Shown: positions 6,979-15,018, counted from the first letter of the stretch. The stretch: 30,875 nucleotides of DNA from CAYQNU01 sp964419055 (GCA_964419055.1 CAYQNU010000030.1:1-30875); one strand, 5' to 3'. Made by a program: numbers and translations. The notes: generated by a model from the letters alone, not told the origin.

Positions 6979-7170
6979 CATTCATTTGAAATAGGTTTTA
7001 CTTGTAAAAAAGGGTTTAGGTGCTCCAACAGCCTCCATCACCAAAAAACAAATATACCCTAAAAGGGTTTATAAACGAATGCAGTATTTTATGAAAGGTG
7101 GAGTATTATAGAGGAGGGGAAGGCATTGGCAGAGAGAGCAGTACCGAGTAACTGCGAACTTGGATGACCA
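6979..7170. repeat. Island repeat element, copy 1
   Basis: Noncoding element, left end TTCATTTGAAATAGG. Blocks include GGGTTTAGGTGCTCC, AGCCTCCATCACC, CAAATATACC, ATGCAGTATTTTATGAAAGG, TAGAGGAGGGGAAGG and GAGAGAGCAGT. It recurs at 10479 and 12811. This is the longest copy. Its right part (ACTGCGAA...GGATG) is shared with copy 2 only. On the minus strand it contains TATATTTG (7056-7049), a good -7 box. Confidence 0.9.
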
Positions 7171-7339
7171 TAATTAGAAATTTTGTAGACGTTTAAACTT
7201 AGAAGGATTAAATGGCAGTTATATTAAATACTATAAGACATGGAAACAACGTTAATTGCATTCTGAATTCAGTTTAGGAGGTGGGGGTTGGAGTCTCTCA
7301 TTTCACATCTTTTAAAACAGCCAACACCCATCAATCCCA

Positions 7340-7347
7340 TATATTTG
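7340..7347 (+). promoter_or_regulatory. Upstream -7 box of the ATPase-RloB operon
   Basis: TATATTTG fits TAnnTTTG. It lies within a block that is repeated 62 bp downstream, suggesting a duplicated promoter. Confidence 0.4.
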
Positions 7348-7401
7348 CAATTAGATTACATTTTTCAAGTTAAAAAACATTTTTTCTCACATTTTTATCC
7401 T

Positions 7402-7409
7402 TATATTTG
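7402..7409 (+). promoter_or_regulatory. Proximal -7 box of the ATPase-RloB operon
   Basis: TATATTTG lies 27 nt before the ATG at 7437. It overlaps the TTG at 7407 that would give a longer reading, so the ATG is preferred. Confidence 0.55.
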
Positions 7410-7436
7410 CAATCGACTTACATAATAAAGGTAAAA

Positions 7437-8759
7437 ATGATTATTAACTTTAGTGTTCAAAATTTTGGTTCAATAAAAGACAAACAAACTCTTTCATTTG
7501 AAGCAGAAAAATCGTCACACCTTGAAGACGCTTATATCGTGAATTTTGGTGAGCAAAGAATTTTAAAACTTGCCTTGATTTATGGTGCAAACGCATCTGG
7601 AAAAACAACAATTTTGAAAGCTCTTGATTTTTTAAGAGACATCGTTCTTGAGCCAGAGCATAAAAAAACGAATGAGTTAGACTTTAATCCATTCTTATTT
7701 GACCCAAAAACACCCAAACAGAACTCTATTATTTCGATTGAGTTTTTTCATAATAATATTAAATACTTTTATGAAGTAGCGTTTTTTCAAAAAGCGATTG
7801 TTTCAGAGGAGTTGTATTTTTATAGTCCGAATAAGGCTAATGTCTTTAAAAGAACAACAAATTTGTCTCATCAATTTACTGAAATAACGTTTGGTAGTAA
7901 AATTTCTATTAACAAGGTTTTTGAAAAAACATTAGAATCTAACACTTTATGGAACAACACCGTTCTTGGTGGATATTTAAAAACTAACATTGACTTTAAA
8001 GAATTACAAGAAGTTATTGATTGGTTTGAGAATTACTTAAATTCATTGATTTATCCTAAAACTGATTTAGAGGATTTGATTACTAATCAAATTACTTCTA
8101 ACAAGATCACTACAACAGATATCATTTCAATTCTTAAAAAAGCAGACTTAAACATTTCTAATATCATAATCAATGATATAGACACTCCGCCAACCGAAAT
8201 TTCTCAACTATTTAATGTTATTGAAAACTTGTCGCAAATGAAAACTTCAAGCAATAAAGAAAGAGAGGCATTTAGAGGTTTAGGCACATTTAATAAATTA
8301 ATGTCTAAAGATGTTGAATTTGAGCATACAGTAAATGATACTAAATATTCCTTACCATTAGAGCTTGAATCGCAAGGAACAAGGCGTTATTATGGATTTG
8401 CTGGCTTATTAGCTACGGTAATTAAAAATTCAACAGCATTTTCAATTGATGAGTTAGAAACTTCATTACACCCTGATTTATATTTGCATTTTATTCTTTC
8501 TTTTCTTTTGAATTCTAAAAACTCTCAAATCATTGCTACCACTCATAATCGAGAAATTTTAGACAACAAAGACATTTTTAGAAATGATGCCATTTGGTTT
8601 ACAGACAAGCAAGACAGTTCTGCCACAGAACTTTATTCATTGGCTGATTTTGATAGTTCTATTGTAAGAAATACTACAAATATTTTAAACGCTTACAAAA
8701 GCGGTAAATTAAGTGGTACACCTAATTTGGGCGACACTTTCATTGATTTAAGTCTATGA
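7437..8759 (+). CDS. RloA-like AAA15/AAA21-family ATPase, probable abortive-infection component
   Basis: A 440-aa SMC/ABC-like ATPase of the AAA15/AAA21 group. Walker A is GANASGKT at residues 50-57 after an N-terminal beta sheet (NFSVQNFGSIKDKQTLSF). The ABC signature region is near SQGTRRYYG. Walker B is FSIDELETSLHPDL near residues 335-348, and the ATTHNREIL H-switch follows about 20 residues later. The downstream rloB-like gene overlaps by 4 nt (ATGA), showing translational coupling. Such ATPase-RloB pairs occur in anti-phage systems of the AbiL (AbiLi/AbiLii) and RloAB type. The likely role is to sense phage and activate the RloB effector. The start is ATG 7437 because the earlier TTG lies in the promoter. 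Confidence 0.88.
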   Translation: MIINFSVQNFGSIKDKQTLSFEAEKSSHLEDAYIVNFGEQRILKLALIYGANASGKTTILKALDFLRDIVLEPEHKKTNELDFNPFLFDPKTPKQNSIISIEFFHNNIKYFYEVAFFQKAIVSEELYFYSPNKANVFKRTTNLSHQFTEITFGSKISINKVFEKTLESNTLWNNTVLGGYLKTNIDFKELQEVIDWFENYLNSLIYPKTDLEDLITNQITSNKITTTDIISILKKADLNISNIIINDIDTPPTEISQLFNVIENLSQMKTSSNKEREAFRGLGTFNKLMSKDVEFEHTVNDTKYSLPLELESQGTRRYYGFAGLLATVIKNSTAFSIDELETSLHPDLYLHFILSFLLNSKNSQIIATTHNREILDNKDIFRNDAIWFTDKQDSSATELYSLADFDSSIVRNTTNILNAYKSGKLSGTPNLGDTFIDLSL

Positions 8760-9397
8760 GAAAACCCAAGAATATTATACACAAATCAAATCCTTCTTTC
8801 GCTCTAGTAGTGGACGGAGAGACAGAAGTTTGGTATTTGCAAATGTTAAAAAGGAATGAACGGGACATTCGTGTAAGCATAAAACCCGAAATCCCAAGCA
8901 AAAAAAGTGTAGAAGAACAATACAATTTAGTTTGTGATTTGTCAAACAAAGAATTTACAAAAGTTTTTTGGATTATAGATCTTGATACTGTTATTAAAGA
9001 AGAAAATGAAGCTCCAAAGGGAAAAAAATCACCTCTTAATACATTCGAAAAATATAGAACCGACCTCAATACAAACTATCCGAACGTTGTTGTTATTGTA
9101 AATAATCCTTGTATTGAGTTTTGGTTTCTACTTCATTTTGAAAAAACATCAAAATATTTCAACACCTGTTCAAGTGCAGAAACACAACTAAAAAAACACT
9201 TGAATAATTATGAAAAGACACAAAAATTCTTTACAAAGCAAAATGACGACATTTATTTGAAATTAAAACCCAATCTAAAAACAGGTATAGTAAACTCAAT
9301 GTCTCTTGGGAATTTTGACAATAAAAATCCGAAGCAAGCAATGTGCGAAATGGAATTACTCTTTAAGTCAGACGAGATGAAAAAGCACTTTGAATAA
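8756..9397 (+). CDS. RloB-family protein (AbiLii-like TOPRIM-type effector)
   Basis: A 213-aa protein of the RloB family. Recognisable motifs are VVDGETE (residues 18-24, the TOPRIM-like glutamate), IIDLDTV (DxD at 75-77) and NNPCIEFWFLLHF (116-128), the hallmark of RloB. The length is normal. TOPRIM-like acidic residues suggest metal-dependent cleavage of nucleic acid, kept in check by the partner ATPase. Its ATG overlaps the ATPase stop codon. The link to AbiL-type abortive infection is by family and gene order; the activity in this host is untested. Confidence 0.88.
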   Translation: MRKPKNIIHKSNPSFALVVDGETEVWYLQMLKRNERDIRVSIKPEIPSKKSVEEQYNLVCDLSNKEFTKVFWIIDLDTVIKEENEAPKGKKSPLNTFEKYRTDLNTNYPNVVVIVNNPCIEFWFLLHFEKTSKYFNTCSSAETQLKKHLNNYEKTQKFFTKQNDDIYLKLKPNLKTGIVNSMSLGNFDNKNPKQAMCEMELLFKSDEMKKHFE

Positions 9398-9563
9398 AAG
9401 CCAAACCGCCCATATCATCTATTCGCAAGCAAGGGTTTCGAGCGTTGTAGTACATGGAAAAGGTGAAAATACCTGCCTGCGCATTGCTTAGAACGGTTAA
9501 CGTTTATCGTAAAGAGTTTTAAATTTCAAATATTTTCATGAAAATCTAAAAGTTAATAATTGT

Positions 9564-10436
9564 TTGGTATATGTTGGAAAGATTGTCTCTGCACTGCAGA
9601 GACAATTACAAAACACCTTTGGCAAGCAAGGATTTCAAGAACGAAATATCAGAAGAATGATACAGTTTGCTTCTGTTTTTGAAGATGAGCAAATTGTATA
9701 CGCACTGCGTAGACAATTGAGCTGGACACATTTGAAATCTGTAATTTATATGGAAGACCCTTTAAAAAGGGAGTTTTATATAGAAATGTGTAAACTCGAA
9801 AAATGGTCATCTCGCCAATTGCAAGAACGCATTCAATCGCTTTTGTATGAACGAACTGCCATCAGCAAAAAGCCTGAATTGACCATTCAGAACGATTTAG
9901 AACAACTTAAAAATGAGCAAAAACTTAACCCAGATTTAGTTTTTAGAGACCCCTATTTTTTAGATTTTTTGGGCTTATCAGATATGTATTCCGAAAAAGA
10001 TTTAGAAACAAGTATCATAGCAGAATTGCAACGCTTTATTATTGAATTAGGTAGTGATTTTGCATTTATGGCTCGTCAAAAAAGAATCAGTATTTACAAC
10101 AGAGATTATTACATTGATTTGCTATTTTACCATCGTAGGTTAAAATGTTTAGTAGCCATTGACCTTAAAATAGGTGAATTTGAAGCCGGTTACAAAGGTC
10201 AGATGGAATTGTATTTACGCTATTTAGAAAAGCACGAACAAGTAGAAGGCGAAAACACACCTATAGGCTTGATATTATGTACAGGCAAAAACGAAGAACA
10301 CGTAGAATTAATGCAACTGGATAAAAGCAATATCAGAGTAGCGGATTATCTAACAGCACTGCCTTCGCAAAAAGTATTGCAGGAAAAATTACATAAGGCA
10401 GTAGAAATAGCTAAGAACAAAATGATTAATGGTTAA
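9564..10436 (+). CDS. DUF1016/YhcG PD-(D/E)XK nuclease, N-terminally shortened
   Basis: About 290 aa match the C-terminal nine tenths of YhcG-type proteins. The end of the DUF1016 N-domain is present (LSWTHLKSVIYMEDPLKREFY, YERTAISKKPE). The PD-(D/E)XK nuclease follows: FRDPYFLDFL, then DYYIDLLFYHRRLKCLVAIDLKIGEF, with the ID and D-x-K residues of the fold. Family members are usually about 340-370 aa, and the first 50 or so residues are missing. No ATG is available at the N-terminus. The frame opens with TTG at 9564 after a stop near 9515, and the sequence between 9398 and 9563 gives no recognisable remainder. I read it as truncated when the neighbouring module was inserted. Many homologues accompany type I restriction genes or defence islands. 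Confidence 0.75.
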   Translation: MVYVGKIVSALQRQLQNTFGKQGFQERNIRRMIQFASVFEDEQIVYALRRQLSWTHLKSVIYMEDPLKREFYIEMCKLEKWSSRQLQERIQSLLYERTAISKKPELTIQNDLEQLKNEQKLNPDLVFRDPYFLDFLGLSDMYSEKDLETSIIAELQRFIIELGSDFAFMARQKRISIYNRDYYIDLLFYHRRLKCLVAIDLKIGEFEAGYKGQMELYLRYLEKHEQVEGENTPIGLILCTGKNEEHVELMQLDKSNIRVADYLTALPSQKVLQEKLHKAVEIAKNKMING

Positions 10437-10478
10437 GAACTTAATGGAATGAGTTTGTACTAAACCATAGCCTAAGTT

Positions 10479-10595
10479 ACATACCCTAAAAGTGTTTAAA
10501 AACAAATGCAGTATTTTATGAAAGGTGGAGTAGCATAGAGGAGGGGAAGGTATTGGTGGAGAGAGCAGTACAGAATAACTGTGAATGGGGATGTC
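10479..10595. repeat. Island repeat element, copy 2 (left-truncated)
   Basis: It begins at ATACCCTAAAAGTGTTT and keeps the blocks ATGCAGTATTTTATGAAAGG, TAGAGGAGGGGAAGG and GAGAGAGCAGTAC. It also keeps the right extension (ATAACTGTGAA...GGATG) seen in copy 1. The left 75 bp of the element are missing. It lies between the YhcG-like gene and the protease module. The rest of 10437-10807 has no gene. Confidence 0.9.
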
Positions 10596-10776
10596 TACAT
10601 TTTAATCAAGTATTACTATTTTATTGGGTTTATTCTTGTGCGTTTTGCGGACATTTTTTGATTTTTTCTTCAAATTAGGCTCTGCGTTTTGTTTTCATAA
10701 TATAACTTTTAAGACATTAGATCTTTAACTAAATGCATTTAATTAATTTAAACTTATTAAATGAAATTGAAAGTAT

Positions 10777-10784
10777 TATATTTG
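10777..10784 (+). promoter_or_regulatory. -7 box of the protease module
   Basis: TATATTTG fits TAnnTTTG and is 23 nt before the ATG at 10808. No clear -33 element is seen. Confidence 0.5.
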
Positions 10785-10807
10785 AACCCTATTCTATAAA
10801 TATTTAA

Positions 10808-12304
10808 ATGATTAGTGACATCCATATTGAGATTACTCCTTTAGATGAAGCCGTTGATGCTATTCTTGAAGCAACTTTTACTTTTTTTCTTCAAGACACT
10901 TCAGAGGAATTTATTAATCCTTTGATTGAAACAAATATTGCAAAAATAGTAGATGAATTAAATGAAAATATCTATTGCTTCATAGAATACCCATATGTAG
11001 ATAAGGTTTATAGAGATAGTTACTATAATTATTATGCTTCAAAACATTACACATACCAAAGAGATTGCATTAGAGTTTCCTTATTTGAATGTGAAATTAA
11101 TCAAGATGATTTCCTTGATGAGCAGAATCATCAGAAATTGAGAGATAACTATTTAGGATATTTTATCATAAGACCTACTATAAATGCGCTTTTAGGTCGA
11201 TCAATAATAGACCCTAAGGCTTTTATTAATAATGGAGTTAGTATTTGCAATTGTAAGTCAACAACACTAGTTTATGGGGTAAAACTCGATGTTGTTGGAT
11301 TTCCTTATAGTTCTCAGGATGGCGAATCTATAAAATGTGCTGAAACTACAATTTGGGCCATTATGGAATATTTTGGAACGAAATATCCTGATTACAAACC
11401 AGCTCTTCCTGGAATTATTCATAATACATTAAAGTCTGTTTCAGTTCAAAGACAATTACCCTCAAACGGTCTTACTATGGATCAAATTTCATTTGCACTT
11501 AGAGAATTTGGTTTTGGGACTAGAATTTATTCTTTTGATCCTTATGATGAGCAAATATATAGTATTGTAGATAGTTATGTAGAGTCAGGCATACCTGTTA
11601 TAATTGGTTTAGAAAGTAAGAATTTAGGTCATGTTGTGATTTGTATTGGAAAGAAAAATGAAGATACTATTGATTTTAAATATGCCAAAAAACGAAAAAT
11701 TATTATTAATGGTAAACAACTGCACTATTATTCTACTTCTGATATTCCATCAAAATATGTTATCCAAGACGACAATTTAATCCCATATAGGCTTATTGAT
11801 TTAATGAATCCTGGAGATCATTATAGTGACGCTGAAAGTAGGTCATACACTATTGATTCGGTTGTAGTTCCATTATATCCAAAAATATATCTTGAAAGTG
11901 TTGTAGCGAAAAGTCTTGCTTTGGAAATATTAAGAGATAAGACTGTTGGATTCCAATTACCAAATGGATTTGTTTTTCGCTTTTATTTAACATCGAGCCG
12001 GTCATTTAAACGACATATTGCTGAACTTAAATATTTAAATAAAGATATCAAAAACAGTATTTTAATAACTAAAATGCCGAAATTTATTTGGATTAATGAA
12101 TTTTACACAAAAAAGGATTATAAAAGCTTATTAAAGAATGCTTTAGCTTTGATTATTCTAGATGCCACTGAAGCAAATAGAGAATCAATTGATGCACTTA
12201 TTTTTGCAGGATACCCAGATCGATGTGTTTGTGTAAATGAAAATAATTTTGTTACTTTGCAACATACATTCGAAAACTATCATTACTACAGTAACCTAAA
12301 ATAG
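10808..12304 (+). CDS. C39/papain-like cysteine protease candidate in a defence island
   Basis: A 498-aa protein in three parts. Residues 1-160 form an uncharacterised N-domain (IEYPYVDKVYRDSYYNYY, GYFIIRPT...LLGRS). Residues 165-285 form a papain-fold domain with DGESIKCAETTIWAIMEYF (candidate catalytic Cys177), the helix GLTMDQISFALREFG typical of C39-like peptidases, and GLESKNLGHVVICIG (candidate His275). A C-terminal domain of about 200 aa follows with no recognised motif. There is no signal peptide or membrane segment, so the enzyme is probably cytoplasmic. It is flanked by repeat copies 2 and 3 and followed after 8 nt by a 62-aa gene. The protease assignment rests on the Cys/His motif spacing. 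The biological role, perhaps an abortive-infection protease, is inference. Confidence 0.65.
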   Translation: MISDIHIEITPLDEAVDAILEATFTFFLQDTSEEFINPLIETNIAKIVDELNENIYCFIEYPYVDKVYRDSYYNYYASKHYTYQRDCIRVSLFECEINQDDFLDEQNHQKLRDNYLGYFIIRPTINALLGRSIIDPKAFINNGVSICNCKSTTLVYGVKLDVVGFPYSSQDGESIKCAETTIWAIMEYFGTKYPDYKPALPGIIHNTLKSVSVQRQLPSNGLTMDQISFALREFGFGTRIYSFDPYDEQIYSIVDSYVESGIPVIIGLESKNLGHVVICIGKKNEDTIDFKYAKKRKIIINGKQLHYYSTSDIPSKYVIQDDNLIPYRLIDLMNPGDHYSDAESRSYTIDSVVVPLYPKIYLESVVAKSLALEILRDKTVGFQLPNGFVFRFYLTSSRSFKRHIAELKYLNKDIKNSILITKMPKFIWINEFYTKKDYKSLLKNALALIILDATEANRESIDALIFAGYPDRCVCVNENNFVTLQHTFENYHYYSNLK

Positions 12305-12312
12305 AAATAGAA

Positions 12313-12501
12313 TTGCCAACTAAAAGAATAAAAATATCATTTTCTTCCTCAAATCAAGGAAAAATTGTCACCATACAACGAAGTGAAATTGCTAAAACAA
12401 ATGAACGAGTGAAGGAAGCAATGAAAACTGTTGTAAGAGAATTTGATATAAAGGAAACTCAATCACAAAGACAAGCATCGGAACTTGTACTAAATGCTTG
12501 A
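12313..12501 (+). CDS. Small basic protein paired with the protease
   Basis: A 62-codon frame starts at TTG (12313), 8 nt after the protease stop. It is rich in Lys and Arg at the N-terminus (LPTKRIKISFSSSNQGK) and amphipathic helical further on (RSEIAKTNERVKEAMKTVVREFD). There is no ATG except at residue 37, which would leave only about 26 aa, so the TTG start is preferred. Family not recognised. Short spacing suggests cotranslation with the protease, so it could be a substrate, inhibitor or adaptor. Confidence 0.5.
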   Translation: MPTKRIKISFSSSNQGKIVTIQRSEIAKTNERVKEAMKTVVREFDIKETQSQRQASELVLNA

Positions 12502-12606
12502 TAGTATTTGATTGTAAATGTACTCACCATTTCAATCATTTTATTGTATTAGAGTCAATTGATAGAAAATAATTAAAGAAAGTGAATAATAAAATTCTCT
12601 CTTTAA

Positions 12607-12812
12607 TTACTTCCTAATCATTCCATTTATAAAAGTCTCAACAAATTCCATAATTCGCTTTAATATTATGTCACCAACTTTTTGGCGTTCTAATACTATT
12701 GGTTTGTTGCCTTCAATAAGTTCAAGCACTTCATCTATTAATTGCACTCTTTCGGCAAAAAAATAATCCTCAATGATTTTTTATCTTCGTCAGAGTATAG
12801 ATTTTCGTTCAT
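12607..12812 (-). pseudogene. Small frameshifted gene beside repeat copy 3
   Basis: On the minus strand MNENLYSDEDKK... is joined to IIEDYFFAERVQLIDEVLEL and LERQKVGDIILKRIMEF, ending in NGMIRK. The join occurs only if a run of six A (12782-12777) is read with a one-base shift. Without it the first part ends early. The intact form would be about 67 aa, acidic and helical. It begins directly at the inner end of the repeat element, whose TATATTTG (minus strand, 12885-12878) could be its promoter. Family unknown. A sequencing error or programmed slippage would be alternatives to decay. Confidence 0.5.
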
Positions 12813-12973
12813 TTGAAATAGGTTTTACAAGTAAAAAAAAGGGTTTAGGTGCTCCAACAGCCTCCATCACCAAAAAACAAATATACCGTAAAAGTGTTTA
12901 AAAACCAATGCAGTATTTTATGAAAGGTGGAGTAGCATAGAGGAGGGGAAGGCATTGGCAGAGAGAGCAGTGA
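12811..12973. repeat. Island repeat element, copy 3
   Basis: It has the same order of blocks as copy 1: CATTTGAAATAGG, GGGTTTAGGTGCTCC, AGCCTCCATCACC, CAAATATACC, ATGCAGTATTTTATGAAAGG, TAGAGGAGGGGAAGG, GAGAGAGCAGT. It ends abruptly after GCAGT, where the second ATPase module begins. The left end abuts the small minus-strand gene. Confidence 0.9.
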
Positions 12974-13127
12974 CTAAAATCTTTAAAAACCTTATTAAAC
13001 TGTAATGCGATTTTACTTTTTTTTTTGAATTTAAATTTAAAAAAGGCTTTATTGCAACGCAAAAAGATGAAATGTATGATAATACTTGACATTTGAATTT
13101 TTAACAAAAAATTTAATTTAATATAAT

Positions 13128-13135
13128 TACTTTTG
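13128..13135 (+). promoter_or_regulatory. -7 box of the second ATPase-TOPRIM pair
   Basis: TACTTTTG fits TAnnTTTG, 18 nt before the ATG at 13154. It overlaps the TTG at 13133, arguing against a longer start. Confidence 0.55.
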
Positions 13136-13153
13136 TACTTTAAAAATTTAATT

Positions 13154-14311
13154 ATGCAAATTAATAAAATAAAATACACCCAATTTGAAGGTTTGGAGAA
13201 TAATTGGGATTTACAAGAAGTAAATTTTGAAAAAATAAATTTAATAGTTGGTAAAAACGCATCTGGTAAATCTAAAACACTTGCATTAATAAATGGAATA
13301 TCAATGATGCTTGGAGAAAATAAGCCCTTGACTTTTACTGACGGTAATTTTGAAATCGTATTTGTGAGTGGTGAAAAAGAGTACAAATACATTCTTGAAT
13401 TTCACAATAGAAATGTTTTTAAAGAACAATTATTATTAAATAACGATATTTTAATTAATAGAAATAAAGACGGAAAAGGTGAAATTAAAAATTATAAGGG
13501 AGAAAAACATCTCTTTGACATACCTACAAATGAATTAATAGCAAATAGAAGAGATAGAACTAACTACCCTTTTCTTGAAGAATTATATTTTTGGGCTAAC
13601 CATACAAGAATTTTTCAATTTAGTAGTTCAGCAAGTAAACATTCTTTAGCAATTAAAGACCCTACAAAAAAACCAACAGAATTTAATATAAAAAATACAG
13701 ATGGAGGAGTTATTCCTACATTTAGCAGTGGAAAAACACTACATAATGATACTTTCAAAAATAAAATTATAAATGATTTTAATCTTATAGGTTTCGATAT
13801 AGTTGATATTGATTTAGGCTCAATAGCAAGTTTTAATTTTGAAATTATTGAGAATCCAAATGCCGTAATTTCTGCTATAAGAGTCAAAGAGAGAGATTTA
13901 AATTGTTGGACTGATCAAATGGAAATGTCTAATGGAATGTTTCGAGCTTTGTCATTAATTATACATTTTGCTTATTATGAGTTGGAAAAAATTCCTGGTT
14001 TAGTAATTATTGATGACATTGGTGAAGGATTAGACTATGAAAGAGCTTCTAAACTTATTGAATTAATTGTAGAAAAAGTAGAAAACAATATAAATATGCA
14101 ATTATTAATGTCAACTAATGATAGTTTTATTATGAACAGTGTTGATCTAAAATATTGGCAAATAATAGATAGAATTGGGTCCAAAGTAAAATATTACAAT
14201 CACATAAATTCAGCTGAAAATTTCGAAAATTATCAGTTTACAGGTTTAAATCATTTTGATTTTTTTGCATCAGGTTTTTTTAAAAATGGTTTTACAGAAC
14301 TAACAGAGTAA
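13154..14311 (+). CDS. AAA15/AAA21-family ATPase of a second ATPase-TOPRIM pair
   Basis: A 385-aa ABC/SMC-like ATPase. It has Walker A IVGKNASGKSKT (about residues 31-42) and an ABC-signature-like segment EMSNGMFRALSLIIHF near 257. Walker B is VIIDDIGEGLDYE near 283, with Asp-Asp in place of the more common Asp-Glu, and LLMSTNDSF contains the H-loop position as Asn. The last two changes are noteworthy for catalysis. It is followed after 11 nt by a TOPRIM-like gene, so the two are likely cotranscribed. This layout is known from PARIS (AriA-AriB), OLD/Gabija-like and related systems. The exact system type is not assigned. Confidence 0.8.
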   Translation: MQINKIKYTQFEGLENNWDLQEVNFEKINLIVGKNASGKSKTLALINGISMMLGENKPLTFTDGNFEIVFVSGEKEYKYILEFHNRNVFKEQLLLNNDILINRNKDGKGEIKNYKGEKHLFDIPTNELIANRRDRTNYPFLEELYFWANHTRIFQFSSSASKHSLAIKDPTKKPTEFNIKNTDGGVIPTFSSGKTLHNDTFKNKIINDFNLIGFDIVDIDLGSIASFNFEIIENPNAVISAIRVKERDLNCWTDQMEMSNGMFRALSLIIHFAYYELEKIPGLVIIDDIGEGLDYERASKLIELIVEKVENNINMQLLMSTNDSFIMNSVDLKYWQIIDRIGSKVKYYNHINSAENFENYQFTGLNHFDFFASGFFKNGFTELTE

Positions 14312-14322
14312 AAAGATAAAAT

Positions 14323-15018
14323 ATGAAATTAGCCTTTTTTGTAGAAGGGTATACAGAGCTTATGCTTATTAAAAACTTAGCTATGTATAATTACGGTGAA
14401 GATAACTTATCTTACGTTTTATTTAAACTAAAAGGAGGAAATAAAATTCCTGTTTCGGTATCACTCCAAGAAAATCATGTTGCAAAAAGTGGAACTCCCA
14501 AAATAACTTTTTTTATTTATGATTGTGGTGGATTAACTACTATTAAATCAATGATTTCTCACCAACGAGATTCTTTGTTCAAAAATGGGTTCAAAAAAAT
14601 TATTGGTATCAGAGATGTTCATCCTGAAAGTGCAGATAAAATTCCTAAATTGATTATGCAATTACCATTAAGAATTCCTCAAAAGCCAATTCCAACTAAA
14701 TTTCTATTATGCATAATGGAGACTGAAGCTTGGTTTATAGCTGAACACAATCACTTTTTAAAAATATCGGATAAATTAACTTTAGAATTTATTAAAAATT
14801 CAACGGGGATTGACTTAAACACAATAAACATTAGTTCCTTGCCAACTCCAGCTGACACTTTAAATGAAATTTACAGTAAAGCTGGTGAAAAGTATGATAA
14901 AACTAGAGAGTCCATTAGTCGGACTTTAAACACTTTGGATATTTTTGACCTGTTTACAGTTTTACCAAACAAGCTTCCTGATTTAAAAGCTTTAATTTCT
15001 GAAATTGAAAACAACTAA
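14323..15018 (+). CDS. TOPRIM-like/DUF4276-like nuclease candidate
   Basis: A 231-aa protein with the TOPRIM-type start FFVEGYTELMLI (Glu8, Glu12). It has IYDCGG near residues 66-71, GIRDVHPES near 97, and METEAWFIAEHNHF near 132. This last motif resembles the conserved MExEAWFLA of DUF4276 proteins. The acidic residues fit a metal-binding nuclease or phosphotransfer site. It pairs with the ATPase 11 nt upstream and is probably its effector. It is distant from the RloB protein at 8756 in sequence, though the overall plan is the same. Confidence 0.75.
   Translation: MKLAFFVEGYTELMLIKNLAMYNYGEDNLSYVLFKLKGGNKIPVSVSLQENHVAKSGTPKITFFIYDCGGLTTIKSMISHQRDSLFKNGFKKIIGIRDVHPESADKIPKLIMQLPLRIPQKPIPTKFLLCIMETEAWFIAEHNHFLKISDKLTLEFIKNSTGIDLNTINISSLPTPADTLNEIYSKAGEKYDKTRESISRTLNTLDIFDLFTVLPNKLPDLKALISEIENN

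Larger units (their letters stand above)
7171..7436. other. Intergenic region before the RloA-like gene
   Basis: I see no coding region here. It has a G-rich patch at 7276-7292. It also has two related promoter-like blocks, TATATTTGCAAT at 7340 and TATATTTGCAAT at 7402, each followed by a TTACAT motif. Confidence 0.6.

Noticed and set aside
6979..7170. Retron or group II intron RNA
   Set aside because: No reverse transcriptase is present anywhere in the window, and the element is repeated without one.
12898..13392. 164-aa minus-strand frame
   Set aside because: It overlaps the well-supported ATPase gene and the repeat element, and its product is Phe/Ile/Lys-rich without motifs.
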